From Cytobacillus sp. NJ13 (GTDB lineage: Bacteria > Bacillota > Bacilli > Bacillales > Cytobacillaceae), in assembly GCA_030348385.1 (NCBI GenBank), contig JAUCFP010000006.1:806001-870000 (forward strand): a stretch of DNA of 64,000 nucleotides, written 5' to 3'. Below are positions 52,289 to 61,750 of this stretch, one piece after another. Every line of letters starts with the position of its first letter. The first letter of the stretch is position 1. The notes under the pieces were generated by a model. It saw nothing but the letters and a program-made list of their open reading frames with translations. It did not search any database and was not told the DNA's origin. The translations under genes and the position numbers were made by a program.

Positions 52289-53258
52289 ATGAAAGCAATT
52301 GCAGTAACACAATATGGTAATCCGGACGTATTGACTTACACAGAAATGGAAATTCCAAAAATAAAGCGGAATCAAGTATTGATTAAAGTGGAAAAAGCAA
52401 GCGTCAATTTTGCTGATGTGAAAGCGAGAATTGGGCAGGGAGGAACTGGCCTATTTCCGTTTATTCCCGGCCTTGATGCAGCAGGAGCAGTAGTGGAAAT
52501 TGGGAGTGAAATTACAAATTTTAATATTGGTGATCGTGTTGCAGCGTTTCCTTCTGAAGGATCTTATGGTGAGTACGCTGCAGCCGATGAAAACCTGACA
52601 TTTGCAGTGCCGGATGAAGTAGAGTTGGATATAGCTGCAGCATCCCTGACTGTTTCTTTTTTATCTTATAAATTGCTTGCAGATATTTCAAGAATCCAAA
52701 ATGGTGAAACCGTTCTGGTTCATTCAGCAGCAGGCGGGGTAGGCACTACTGCAATCCAAATGGCAAAGATATTAGGAGCAGGTCTGGTTATTGGAACTGT
52801 TGGCAGTGAAACGAAAGTACCTGCTGCTGTGGAAGCAGGTTCTGATCATGTCCTTGTATACGAACAGAATGATTTTGCAGAAAAGGTAATTGAAATAACC
52901 GGCGGAAAAGGTGCGGATATTATCCTGGATTCTCTTGCCGGCAGCATAACTCAGAAAAGTTTCCGTTGTCTGGCTGACTATGGCCGGCTTATTCAATTCG
53001 GCAATTCGAGCGGCAAACAAGGGATCATAAATACCAATGACCTGCATAAGAGCTGCCGTTCTGCCTTGGGCTACAGTCTCGGCACAACAAGAAAGAAGCG
53101 TCCGGAATCACTCAGCTCAAAAAGTCATGCAGTTTTTAAAAGAAGAGAAACTGCAAATTAGAATTGGGCACAGGTTTCCTTTGGAAGAAGCAGCTGAAGC
53201 TCATAAGCTGATCGAAAGCAGGATGAGCACCGGTAAAATATTACTGGATATACGATAA
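52289..53258 (+). pseudogene. NADPH:quinone oxidoreductase (MDR family) split by one frameshift
   Basis: Start ATG 52289 with GGAGG 8 bases ahead. The first frame runs MKAIAVTQYGNPDVL, FIPGLDAAGAVVEIG, VLVHSAAGGVGTTAIQMAK (NADPH loop) to SALGYSLGTTRKKRPESL. The expected ending VMQFLKEEKLQIRIGHRFPL and STGKILLDIR continues in another frame, so a shift of +1 (or -2) lies at about 53105-53120. Without it the product loses the last about 50 residues. It could be a sequencing error or a young pseudogene, and it may be the source family of the remnant at 1578. Confidence 0.85.
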
Positions 53259-53284
53259 TAATATTATGTAAACAATATTAAAAA

Positions 53285-53320
53285 GGAAATTGAAAAGGGG
53301 CCAATCCCCTTTCAATTTCC
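53285..53320 (-). terminator. terminator of the DUF1646-type gene, overlapping its stop codon
   Basis: GGAAATTGAAAAGGGG and CCCCTTTCAATTTCC pair with one bulge. On the minus strand the stem is followed by TTTTTAATATT. The gene's stop codon is inside the stem. Confidence 0.75.
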
Positions 53321-54334
53321 CATGACCAATATAAGCACAAAATAACCAATCATAGTGACCAGCCCAAAAGGAACCCCGAATACTGCCCACTCTTTACTCG
53401 TAATCTGCAGTTTACCAGCAGCAATAATATTGGGAATATTGCCTGGAATAAGCATTCCGCCGCTGATCAGGAGTCCAAGAAGAATGGATTGAACGGTAAA
53501 ATAGTCCATTGATGGGCTAATTTCAGCAGCTGCAAGTGTTGCATTGTCCAGTACAGCAGAAATCATATTGATCCAATATAATAATAGCGGATTTAACCCT
53601 ATTAAGAAGTGGTTGATTAACGGTTCAAAACCAGCCCCAAGCATCGTCAGGCCCATGACAAAGAAATATATTTTTAAAGCCCTCACAAAAATCTCTTCAT
53701 AGTTTTCACTGGCAGGCTTTTTTGTAAAAGATGCTTTCCCTGAAGCAGGAGGCTTAACAGCCAGTGCGGCCATAATTCCGAAAAATAGGAGGGCGATGGT
53801 GATTTGCGGTCCAACCAATTCCATCAAAAAGAAGAAATCTTCTTTCATTTTACTGATTGCAATGGTGGAAAGCGGTTCGCCAATCGGCGTCAATGCTGCG
53901 CCCAGACCAATCGAAAAACAGGCGAGTACGGTCAGCCTGATTTCAGAGCTTCTGTCCAGCCGAAGGGCACTGACGATTAATACAAGAACTAATGCAGCGA
54001 TAATGGCTGTAATAACGCTTGAAATTAACCCAAGAAAAATGACAGTTAAAGCTGCAAATAAACGAAAAGGCATAATCCGGCTTACTGAAAGTATGCTTCT
54101 TTCCAAATTTGCCTGAAACCACTTAAACAGAAGTCCTGCAATAAAGACAGCAAGAGTAATTTTTACAGGTTCCTGTGCTGCTTTTACAAATAGTCCGCTA
54201 TTCAGTACTCCGCTTGCCATTGCAGCTGAAAGCCCCATTACAAATAGAAACATCTCCAGATTTTTTTCCACAAACTCAGAAAGAAAAGGCATGACAAGGA
54301 CAATAATGAAAATAACCACTAACAAATAAATCAT
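53312..54334 (-). CDS. DUF1646-family putative cation/anion transporter
   Basis: 340 aa, about 9-10 membrane helices. IGLGAALTPIGEPLSTIAISKMKEDF and DNATLAAAEISPSMD resemble the DUF1646 family, which is related to ion transporters of the ArsB/NhaD superfamily. The conserved polar helix breaks suggest ion transport; substrate unknown. It stands alone and converges on the broken quinone oxidoreductase. Confidence 0.7.
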   Translation of the reverse strand: MIYLLVVIFIIVLVMPFLSEFVEKNLEMFLFVMGLSAAMASGVLNSGLFVKAAQEPVKITLAVFIAGLLFKWFQANLERSILSVSRIMPFRLFAALTVIFLGLISSVITAIIAALVLVLIVSALRLDRSSEIRLTVLACFSIGLGAALTPIGEPLSTIAISKMKEDFFFLMELVGPQITIALLFFGIMAALAVKPPASGKASFTKKPASENYEEIFVRALKIYFFVMGLTMLGAGFEPLINHFLIGLNPLLLYWINMISAVLDNATLAAAEISPSMDYFTVQSILLGLLISGGMLIPGNIPNIIAAGKLQITSKEWAVFGVPFGLVTMIGYFVLILVMGN

Positions 54335-54417
54335 AAATCCTGCTCCATTTGGTTATTTTCCAAGTTAAACACAAGGAATACTACATGCATATGCTGAGAA
54401 TCGGACAAACTTGCCAT

Positions 54418-54447
54418 AAAAAAACCCCTGCTGGAGAACCGCAGGGA
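54418..54447 (-). terminator. terminator of the small minus-strand ORF
   Basis: CCCTGC (54426-54431) and GCAGGG (54441-54446) pair; the A run at 54418-54424 gives a 7-T tail on the minus strand, right after the stop of the small ORF. Confidence 0.8.
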
Positions 54448-54454
54448 TTATCAC

Positions 54455-54619
54455 TTAGTTATAGTCATTTAAAACTGTTCCAGTAAGATCAAATTCAGGC
54501 TCAATGCTATTTATGGCATTTGTGTCAGCAGGAGTTGTACCCGCAGGCTGTATTTCGTCAATGGCAGGTGACGTTAGAGGGGATAAACTGTGCTCTTTCT
54601 TTGGTTGATTGTCCAACAA
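54455..54619 (-). CDS. small protein of unknown function, 54 aa, TTG start
   Basis: Read on the minus strand: MLDNQPKKEHSLSPLTSPAI, then DEIQPAGTTPADTNAINSIE, then PEFDLTGTVLNDYN and TAA. AAGGGAG (54629-54635) lies 9 bases from TTG 54619, and a clear terminator follows the stop. The protein is polar, acidic and Pro/Thr-rich with no membrane or metal motif, perhaps intrinsically disordered. I do not recognise the family. The rest of the 54335-54867 gap (54636-54867) is AT-rich and shows no other gene. Confidence 0.55.
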   Translation of the reverse strand: MLDNQPKKEHSLSPLTSPAIDEIQPAGTTPADTNAINSIEPEFDLTGTVLNDYN

Positions 54620-54867
54620 ATGAATCAACTCCCTTACAGTATTTGTTAGTTACATTCCTATTTAATCGTTATATTCAAACATGAAATTTATGGAAGATGT
54701 TTTAGTAAGATAGTTATATTTTATCCCAAAAAAGAAATTATATTTACAAAATAGCCTTAATTATTTTTAGATTATTCTATCCTTTGAGCTAAAGCTATTT
54801 GGTATGTTAAGATGTTATTTTATTAAAATTTCTGAGAACAGCTTGAATACTAGAGAGGAAGTTTAGC

Positions 54868-56028
54868 TTGGATAAACGCATCTATTTATTAGCAATCATA
54901 TCGTTTGTTGTTGGAATGGTGGAACTGATTATAGGGGGGCTGCTGGATCTTGTAGCTTCTGATTTAGGTGTTAGTTTGGGGCAGGCGGGTCTGTTAATTA
55001 CAGTATTTTCGCTCGCCTTTGCCATTGCTGCGCCTGTCCTGCTCACGATAACGGTTAAAATGGAACGCAGCCGTTTAATGATGATATCATTGGCTGTATT
55101 TTTGGCCGGAAATATTGTTGCCGTATTTAGCCCGCATTACAGTGTATTATTAGTTGGCCGGATTTTAGCGGCAGCCAGCGGCTCACTGCTTATCGCATTA
55201 TGTATGACAATGGCTTCCTACATCGTCACAGAAGAATATCGTGCACGTGCCATCGGCATCGTCTTTATGGGGATTAGTGCATCCCTTGTGCTGGGTGTGC
55301 CCATTGGATTGATGCTTGGAAATGTTTTTGGCTGGCGCGCTCCGTTTGTACTCATATCTGCACTGACAGTCATATCAATGGCAGGCGTTCATTTCTTTAT
55401 GGGCAAAGTTGCTCCAAAGCCCGCTGTTCCAATAGGCATCCAGCTTAAAACCCTGAAAAGCCGCAAAATTGCTCTAACACAAATAACATCGTTCCTGTTA
55501 ATGACTGGCCATTTAACTTTTTACGGTTACCTTACTCCATTCCTGAAGATGAAAATGGGGCTTGACGGCAGCTGGGTCAGCATTGTTTACCTGATTTTTG
55601 GAATTGCTGCTGTCATCGGAGGAGGAATCGGCGGTCTCCTGGCTGACCGTTTTGGTGCAAAATCTGTCATTTTGACTCTCCTTGCCATGTTTGGGATTAC
55701 CCTTTTCTCATTGCCGTTCGCCGCTTTTTCTCTGCCCGTTTTCCTGATCGCGGTAGTCATTTGGAGTATGCTCAGCTGGGCGATCACACCGGCCATACAC
55801 AGCTATTTAATTGAAGTAACACCGGAAACTTCTGATATCCAGCAAACATTGAACAACTCCGCAGTTCACATGGGAATGGCATTCGGCAGCATGATCGGCG
55901 GCATCATGATCGAGACAACCTCTGTAGAATACAATGCAGCAGCAGGCAGTGTTTTTATTATTATTGCTCTTGGCACTGCCGTTCTTTCCATGGCTAAAAA
56001 AGAGAGAAGGACTGCTGCAGCTGAATAG
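54868..56028 (+). CDS. MFS efflux transporter (DHA1, YbcL/AraJ-like)
   Basis: 386 aa, TTG start at 54868 with AGAGAGGA ahead. Twelve helices; VGMVELIIGGLLDLVASDLGVS, LVGRILAAASGSLL and GVPIGLMLGNVFGWRAPF are typical of the drug:H+ or sugar efflux branch containing B. subtilis YbcL. Substrate unknown. Own terminator follows. Confidence 0.85.
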   Translation: MDKRIYLLAIISFVVGMVELIIGGLLDLVASDLGVSLGQAGLLITVFSLAFAIAAPVLLTITVKMERSRLMMISLAVFLAGNIVAVFSPHYSVLLVGRILAAASGSLLIALCMTMASYIVTEEYRARAIGIVFMGISASLVLGVPIGLMLGNVFGWRAPFVLISALTVISMAGVHFFMGKVAPKPAVPIGIQLKTLKSRKIALTQITSFLLMTGHLTFYGYLTPFLKMKMGLDGSWVSIVYLIFGIAAVIGGGIGGLLADRFGAKSVILTLLAMFGITLFSLPFAAFSLPVFLIAVVIWSMLSWAITPAIHSYLIEVTPETSDIQQTLNNSAVHMGMAFGSMIGGIMIETTSVEYNAAAGSVFIIIALGTAVLSMAKKERRTAAAE

Positions 56029-56035
56029 ATATGAT

Positions 56036-56070
56036 TAAAATGCCAGCTTCTTGGAAGGCTGGCATTTCTA
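56036..56070 (+). terminator. terminator after the second MFS gene
   Basis: AAATGCCAGC and GCTGGCATTT form a 10-bp perfect stem at 56038-56067. Confidence 0.85.
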
Positions 56071-56248
56071 TTTGTAAAAAAATGACGAACTATTTCAATT
56101 ATTTTAAAAACAATCCTTCGAAATATATTGATATATTTTCCTTTTATCCACTATAATCAAATTGTCCGGTGGTAAAAGAAGATATTTGAGGAGGAATTTG
56201 TAAATCATTTTTTTATTATAATAAATGATAGAAAAAGGGGTCCGTTTC

Positions 56249-57502
56249 ATGAGTCAACTTAGCTATATGCTCCGTACTTTACTCGTCATTATCCCGACTG
56301 TATTGATCATAAGCGCTGCAGTATGCGTTGGTAATGGATTGGAAGGAAGCGCTTTTTGGATCACCATTGCTTTTATAGTGATTCTCGGTTCACTTGCGGG
56401 AATATTATCCGCATTTATGAATTACCGCAAGTTTATTGCACCCATCAGCAAAATTAATAGGTTTATCGATGAACTTGCAGATGGACATATGTCCACAAGA
56501 CTTGACGAAAAATCAGTGGGGCAGCTTGGATCGATTGCTACAGCATTGAATCATACTGCATCTGCCTGGCAGGAAGTGCTGAATAAAGTGGTTTTGGCTT
56601 CGAACGAAGTCACACAATATGCACAGCAGCTATCATCTGGTGCCCAGCAGACCAATATGGCAACAAGTCACATAGCTGAGGTCATTGAAGAAGTAGCAGC
56701 AGGTGCCGATGACCAGGTCAAGGGAGTCGGAACTGCTTCCAATGTCATCATGCAGATGTCCGAAAGCCTGACACACGTCGCTGCAAACTCAGAACAGGTT
56801 ACAGAACAAATCAACGATTCACTGGAAAAAGCAAATCATGGTTCTGCATCCATTTCAACAGCAGGATGCCAAATGAACTCCATTCATGTAAATGTACAGG
56901 ATTTATCCAAGGTGGTAAAAGGCCTTGGCCAGCGTTCACAAGAGATCGGAAAGATCATCGAAGTAATTACGGGCATTGCCGCCCAAACAAATCTTCTGGC
57001 TTTAAATGCTGCTATTGAGGCGGCCCGCGCAGGAGAACAGGGAAAAGGCTTTGCTGTTGTAGCAAACGAGGTTAGAAATCTCGCTGAAAAATCTGCGGAA
57101 TCCACCCTGCAAATCAGCCAGCTGATATCAAAAATCCAGGAAGAAACCAATCAGGTTGTCCAAACAATGGATACGGTTAATCATGAAGTAACAGAAGGAA
57201 TGGAAGTCATGAAGGATGCAGGCGATTCATTCAAACAAATCCAGCAGTCTGTCAGCACGGTGACGGATCAAATGGAGGAAGTCGCATCAGCCATTCAGCA
57301 AATGTCTGTCGGTTCACAGCAAATGGTTCAATCCATGGACGAGATATCCCATGTGGCAAATGAATCAGCCATGGCCACACAAAGTGTACTGGCTTCAACG
57401 GAAGAGCAGGCTGCATCAATGGAGGAAATATCACTCTCAGCTGACCAGCTTACGAGTATGGCGGAGGATTTGAAAGGGTTGATCAGCAGATTTAAACTGT
57501 AG
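56249..57502 (+). CDS. methyl-accepting chemotaxis protein without a large sensor domain
   Basis: 417 aa from ATG 56249 (AAGGGG 8 bases ahead; the in-frame ATG 56225 lacks one). Two adjacent membrane helices (about 10-30 and 37-57) separated by only a few residues, a HAMP-like linker, then a full signalling domain with the hairpin tip [41 protein letters not shown]. With almost no extracellular part it may sense membrane state or an intracellular or partner signal. Confidence 0.9.
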   Translation: MSQLSYMLRTLLVIIPTVLIISAAVCVGNGLEGSAFWITIAFIVILGSLAGILSAFMNYRKFIAPISKINRFIDELADGHMSTRLDEKSVGQLGSIATALNHTASAWQEVLNKVVLASNEVTQYAQQLSSGAQQTNMATSHIAEVIEEVAAGADDQVKGVGTASNVIMQMSESLTHVAANSEQVTEQINDSLEKANHGSASISTAGCQMNSIHVNVQDLSKVVKGLGQRSQEIGKIIEVITGIAAQTNLLALNAAIEAARAGEQGKGFAVVANEVRNLAEKSAESTLQISQLISKIQEETNQVVQTMDTVNHEVTEGMEVMKDAGDSFKQIQQSVSTVTDQMEEVASAIQQMSVGSQQMVQSMDEISHVANESAMATQSVLASTEEQAASMEEISLSADQLTSMAEDLKGLISRFKL

Positions 57503-57503
57503 T

Positions 57504-57537
57504 AAAAGGAGTTTAGGTGAAAACCTGAACTCTTTTA
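57504..57537 (+). terminator. terminator after the chemoreceptor gene
   Basis: AAAAGGAGTTTAGGT and ACCTGAACTCTTTT pair around GAAA with one bulged G. Confidence 0.75.
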
Positions 57538-57596
57538 TAAGTTTGAAGGGTATTTAACCACTTCAAAGAATTATAAAAGGAGAGGAGTGATTTAAA

Positions 57597-58547
57597 TTGT
57601 TAAAAAAAGAAAGAAAGGTGCCCGATTTCATAACAAAACTGGAAGCATTAATAAGGCGCATGCCTGAAATGGAGCAGGGGAGGGATAGGGCAGTATCTGA
57701 ATTGATCAAACGCAGAGCTGGATTTATAGGGGAACAAAAGCTGGATTATTATTTAAGTTTTTTGGACGGAAAGGAGTATTGGATATACCATGGCCTTTGG
57801 CTTTCGAATGGAAGTCAATTTTTCCAGATTGATACCTTACTTCTAACGAAAGATTTGCCATGATCCTTGAGGTGAAAAACTGGAACGGAACCATCATCTT
57901 TGAACCCGAATTCCACCAGCTCATTCGAATCCATAACGAAAAGGAGGAAGCTTTCCACGACCCCATTTCCCAGGCTGAACACCAAAGCAGGCAATTAAAA
58001 AAGTGGCTGGCGGCAAATGCTTTTCTGGATATCCCCATAGAATTTGCCGTCATTATCAGCAGCCCTTCCACCATCATCAAATCTCCATCTAAACAAACCT
58101 CAAAAAAAGTTATGCATGCCCACCGATTTTTAAGTAACCTTAACTCCATAAAAAAATCATATTCTATTGAGAGTTAAATGAAAAACAATTAAAAAAATTA
58201 GCCATATACTTTTAAATAAACATGTTGAGTATGAAATTGATATAATGAAATATTTAAACATTTATCCCGATACCATACTTACGGGTGTATATTGTCCCGT
58301 ATGTTCTGCACTCCCAATGATTTTTTATTGGGGGAAATGGCATTGTCCTGCCTGCAAATCCATATCCGACAAAGCTCATCATCAAGCTGTCCAGGATTAT
58401 TTTCTGCTGATAAAGCCAGTCATCTCTAGTAAGGAGTTTAGAGTATTCACACATGTAAGTTCCTTAAATTCAGCAACGAGATTACTTTCCAATATGGGTA
58501 TACCACATAAAGGTGAAAGATCACAAAGGGTGTATTTGAAAGTTTAA
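57597..58547 (+). pseudogene. NERD-domain protein broken by about three frameshifts
   Basis: TTG 57597 with AGGAGAGGAG ahead. Piece 1 ends LLLTKDLP; adding one T in GATTTGCC restores TKDFAMILEVKNWNGTI. Piece 2 (to 58177) carries the rest of the NERD core and ends SYSIES; dropping an AG repeat at about 58171 restores ELNEKQLKKLAIY. A missing T at about 58212 is then needed to reach LLNKHVEYEID and the zinc-finger-like CPVCSALPMIFYWGKWHCPAC of piece 3 (58245-58547). NERD proteins are nuclease-related and of uncertain function in Bacillus. Three lesions make a true pseudogene likely. Confidence 0.85.
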
Positions 58548-58728
58548 AATATCTACAATTATGAACTAAAGGAAAACAATTGAAAAATCGGGGAAAGGAT
58601 CATAGAAAAAGAGGAAAGCAATTTAATAAATGGGGAAACAAGTCAAGAATATAAGGAAAAGAACTAGCAAACTGGGGAAAAGATGCATTCAAAAGATAAA
58701 AAATTGTTCGTTTTCAGCCATAACGACT

Positions 58729-58756
58729 AAAAAAAGCCATCCCCCAGATGGCTTTT
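58729..58756 (-). terminator. terminator of the HMG-CoA-lyase gene
   Basis: AAAAGCCATC and GATGGCTTTT pair at 58732-58755, with an A run that becomes T on the minus strand. The 58548-58728 stretch before it is A-rich without a gene. Confidence 0.85.
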
Positions 58757-58763
58757 CCCGCAA

Positions 58764-59648
58764 TTAAGCTATTCCCGCCTTCATTAACATTCCATCCAGC
58801 GGCCGTTCCATCACTGTTTCCATCCAATTTGCTGTTTCCAGTACAGAAGGAAGGTTCGTCCCCGTATCCACACCCATTCCGTGGAACATATTGATCATAT
58901 CTTCCGTACAAACATTTCCGACTGCTTTCGGTGCAAATGGGCATCCGCCAAGTCCGGCAATCGAGGAATCAAAGCGGCGGACACCCGCCTGATATCCCGC
59001 CAATACATTTGCCAGTCCCAAACCGCGCGTATTATGGAAATGAAGGCCAAGCGAAAAATCTCTTCCGAACGCATCGAAAAACGAATCTACCATCTTTTGC
59101 ACCTGAATAGGATTCGCCATGCCCGTTGTATCAGCCAGGGTGATTTCCGTACAGCCTGCTTCCAAAAACTTCTCTGCTGCTTTCAGAACGTTATCCATTG
59201 GAACTTCACCTTCAAAAGGGCAGCCGAATGCTGTTCCCAATACCCCAGCCACACCCTTTCCAGATGCAGCACCATCCTTAATCACTAATGAGAGCTCATC
59301 AACAGCCTGCTCAACAGTCCTTTTCACATTCCGTAAATTGAATGAATCACTTGTTGTTGTTACAACATGAAGAAAATCTACATCAGTTTTGAGTGCACGT
59401 TCCAGGCCAGAGCGGCTTAAAACCAGACCGCCGTACCGGACGCCATGCCTTTTAGGAAGCGATTTCAAAACTTCCTCTGCATCAGCCATGGGAGGAACAA
59501 CCTTCGGATTGACAAAAGATACGGCTTCTATATTACGGATGCCGGAATCAATTAATCTAGTAATCAATTTAACTTTTGTTTCCGTTGGAACAATTTTGCA
59601 CTCATTTTGCAGACCATCACGTGGACCAACTTCACAAATTTCAATCAC
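58764..59648 (-). CDS. HMG-CoA-lyase-family enzyme
   Basis: 294 aa. EVGPRDGLQNE at the N-terminus (catalytic Arg-Asp), SFVNPKVVPPMADAEEV, TTTSDSFNLRN, ITLADTTGMANP, LHFHNTRGLGLAN (metal His pair) and GLGGCPFAPKAVGNVCTED (active-site Cys in GGCPFAPGA-type loop) are those of hydroxymethylglutaryl-CoA lyase, which splits HMG-CoA into acetyl-CoA and acetoacetate. It overlaps gntR by 4 bases on the same strand. Gene context, with a CoA-transferase and LeuCD, suggests that the substrate may be another 3-hydroxy-3-methyl diacyl-CoA such as citramalyl-CoA. Confidence 0.9.
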   Translation of the reverse strand: MIEICEVGPRDGLQNECKIVPTETKVKLITRLIDSGIRNIEAVSFVNPKVVPPMADAEEVLKSLPKRHGVRYGGLVLSRSGLERALKTDVDFLHVVTTTSDSFNLRNVKRTVEQAVDELSLVIKDGAASGKGVAGVLGTAFGCPFEGEVPMDNVLKAAEKFLEAGCTEITLADTTGMANPIQVQKMVDSFFDAFGRDFSLGLHFHNTRGLGLANVLAGYQAGVRRFDSSIAGLGGCPFAPKAVGNVCTEDMINMFHGMGVDTGTNLPSVLETANWMETVMERPLDGMLMKAGIA

Positions 59649-60316
59649 TTTACTTCCTCCTTCAGCAGCTGAATATTTTTAATTTGCTCCAGGTGCTTCA
59701 AAACATGATCACGTCCCTGGTAAATATGCTCATGCATGGCAATGCGGGCACGTTCGGGTTCCCGATTTTGGATTGCTTCCAAAATGGTTTTATGCACTTC
59801 AAGGGATTGTTTAAGCTGAAAGCTGTTATACCAATAGAAGGACCTGAACACGATTGGAACTACGACAACCTTTGAAATGTGGAAATGAATATGCTCATTT
59901 TTGGAAGCAGCCACTATCGTTTCATGAAATTTCTGGTTTACCTGAACAATATCTTTCAGGCATTCCATATCGGATTCCACATATCGGCTAATTGCTTCTT
60001 CATATAAAATATTGGCTCTTTCCATTTCCAGCAGGTCATTTTCTGTCCGGTGGATCGCCGCCTGACTGGCAGCGTACCCTTCCAGAAGTGTGCGCAGGTC
60101 ATAGATTTGCCTTATATCATCTTTTGTAAAATGCCTTACGCTGACACCGCGCTTTAATGGAATGACGAGGCCTTCTGCTTCAAGCTGTCTAATTGCCTCT
60201 CTAATAGGTGTGCGGCTAAGGTTCATCTCTTTAGCCAATGATTCCTCCGCAAGCCGCATGCCAGGGGCAAATTTCCCTTCAATAATGGCATCTCTAATAA
60301 ATTCGTATGCATCCAT
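59645..60316 (-). CDS. GntR/FCD-family regulator of the divergent CoA-transferase/LeuCD cluster
   Basis: 223 aa, ATG 60316 with GAGGTG ahead. Winged helix (FIRDAIIEGKFAPGMRLAEESLAKEM; LSRTPIREAIRQLEAEGLV) and FCD domain (IYDLRTLLEGYAASQAAIHR; VNQKFHETIVAAS; HKTILEAIQNREPERARIAMHEHI). It lies in an operon with the lyase and diverges from the CoA-transferase. Three copies of TTGTATACAA in the shared intergenic region are its likely operators. Confidence 0.92.
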   Translation of the reverse strand: MDAYEFIRDAIIEGKFAPGMRLAEESLAKEMNLSRTPIREAIRQLEAEGLVIPLKRGVSVRHFTKDDIRQIYDLRTLLEGYAASQAAIHRTENDLLEMERANILYEEAISRYVESDMECLKDIVQVNQKFHETIVAASKNEHIHFHISKVVVVPIVFRSFYWYNSFQLKQSLEVHKTILEAIQNREPERARIAMHEHIYQGRDHVLKHLEQIKNIQLLKEEVK

Positions 60317-60334
60317 ATCAACACCTCAATTGTA

Positions 60335-60480
60335 TTGTATACAAACGGAAGAATTATTACAACAAATATTCTGAAAATTTTATTGAAAATAGCTTAGAAT
60401 AAAGGATTATCATTTAATTTCAGAAAAATTTTAAAATTCTCATTGACTTATTGTATACAAACAATTAAATTTGTATACAA
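60335..60480. promoter_or_regulatory. three identical GntR-type operators in the divergent promoter region
   Basis: The palindrome TTGTATACAA occurs at 60335-60344, 60451-60460 and 60471-60480. The first is 19 bases from the gntR start. The second and third are 20 bases apart (two helical turns) and sit just after TTGACT (60443-60448), a -35 candidate for the rightward genes. One regulator could thus repress both directions. Confidence 0.75.
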
Positions 60481-60535
60481 GATTAAGAAAATTGAAATTT
60501 AACATTACATGAAAGTGATAACAGGAGGGAAATCC

Positions 60536-61738
60536 ATGTCAGAAAAACAGCTTCCATTGGAAGATATAAAAGTCCTGGAGCTTGGCACACTTTTAGCTGG
60601 TCCATTTTCAGGACGCCTTCTTGGGGACTTCGGTGCTGAAATCATCAAGGTCGAGCCTCCGGGAAAATCAGACCCTATGAGAAACTGGGGGAAGTCAAAG
60701 GATGGCGTGGGCCTTTGGTGGCCGATTCAATCGCGAAATAAAAAATCGATTACATTAAACCTTAGGGAGGAAGAAGGGCAGCAGATTTTAAGGGAGCTTA
60801 TTAAAGGAGCTGATGTTGTCATTGAGAATTTCCGCCCGGGTACAATGGAAAAATGGAATCTTTCCTATGAAGCACTTTCCGAAATCAACCCTAAATTAAT
60901 CATGGTACGGACTTCGGGCTATGGACAGACAGGACCCTATAAGCATCGTGCTGGATTTGGAAGTGTCGGTGAAGCAATGGGAGGGCTCAGAAATGTAACC
61001 GGTTTCCCAGACAGGCCGCCTTCAAGAATTGGTGTCTCAATGGGCGATACTTTGGCTGCACTTTTTGCTACAATTGGCTGCCTGGTTGCATTACATGAGA
61101 GGGAGCGTTCGGGAAAGGGACAGGTTGTCGATACGGCCCTCTATGAATCTGTCTTCTCTGTGATGGAAAGCATTATTCCGGATTATCTCTTAGCAGGATA
61201 CATAAGGGAAAGGATGGGCAATATCCTGCCAGGTGTAGCTCCATCTAACATTTACTTCACGAATGATAAAACATACATCGTCATAGGGGCCAATGCAGAT
61301 GGAGTGTTCCGCAGGTTATGCGAGGCCATGGAGCAGCCGGAATTGGCAGATGATTCAAGATTCGCGACTCACCATGCAAGAGGAGAAAACATGAAGCTTC
61401 TTGACTCCATGATTGAAGAATGGACAAAGACTCTCCCCGCTAAAGAAGCGCTTAAAATTCTTGAAGATAAGGGAGTTCCATCAGGGCTAATTTATACGGC
61501 TAAAGATATTCTGGAAGATCCGCATTATAAAGAACGCGACATGATTATTAAAGTAGAGCATCCGCAGCTGGGAGAATTTCCGATGCCTGGCATTGTCCCA
61601 AAATTAAGCAGGACACCAGGGGAAGTGAAGCATGCCGGCCCGGAAGAAATGGGCAAGCATAATCATGAAATATACACAGGCTTTCTTGGTTTCAATGAAG
61701 AGAGATTAGAAGAATTGAAGAAAAATAATATCATTTAG
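60536..61738 (+). CDS. class III CoA-transferase (CaiB/BaiF family)
   Basis: 400 aa from ATG 60536 with AGGAGGG ahead; the upstream in-frame ATG 60509 lacks a site. IKVLELGTLLAGPFSGRLLGDFGAEIIKVE, NRNKKSITLNLREEEGQ, VVIENFRPGTMEKW and GYGQTGPYKHRAGFGSVGEAMGG. Likely activates the hydroxy-diacid made by the downstream LeuCD-like enzyme using succinyl-CoA. 12 bases before leuC. Confidence 0.9.
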   Translation: MSEKQLPLEDIKVLELGTLLAGPFSGRLLGDFGAEIIKVEPPGKSDPMRNWGKSKDGVGLWWPIQSRNKKSITLNLREEEGQQILRELIKGADVVIENFRPGTMEKWNLSYEALSEINPKLIMVRTSGYGQTGPYKHRAGFGSVGEAMGGLRNVTGFPDRPPSRIGVSMGDTLAALFATIGCLVALHERERSGKGQVVDTALYESVFSVMESIIPDYLLAGYIRERMGNILPGVAPSNIYFTNDKTYIVIGANADGVFRRLCEAMEQPELADDSRFATHHARGENMKLLDSMIEEWTKTLPAKEALKILEDKGVPSGLIYTAKDILEDPHYKERDMIIKVEHPQLGEFPMPGIVPKLSRTPGEVKHAGPEEMGKHNHEIYTGFLGFNEERLEELKKNNII

Positions 61739-61750
61739 GAGGGCTTCAGA

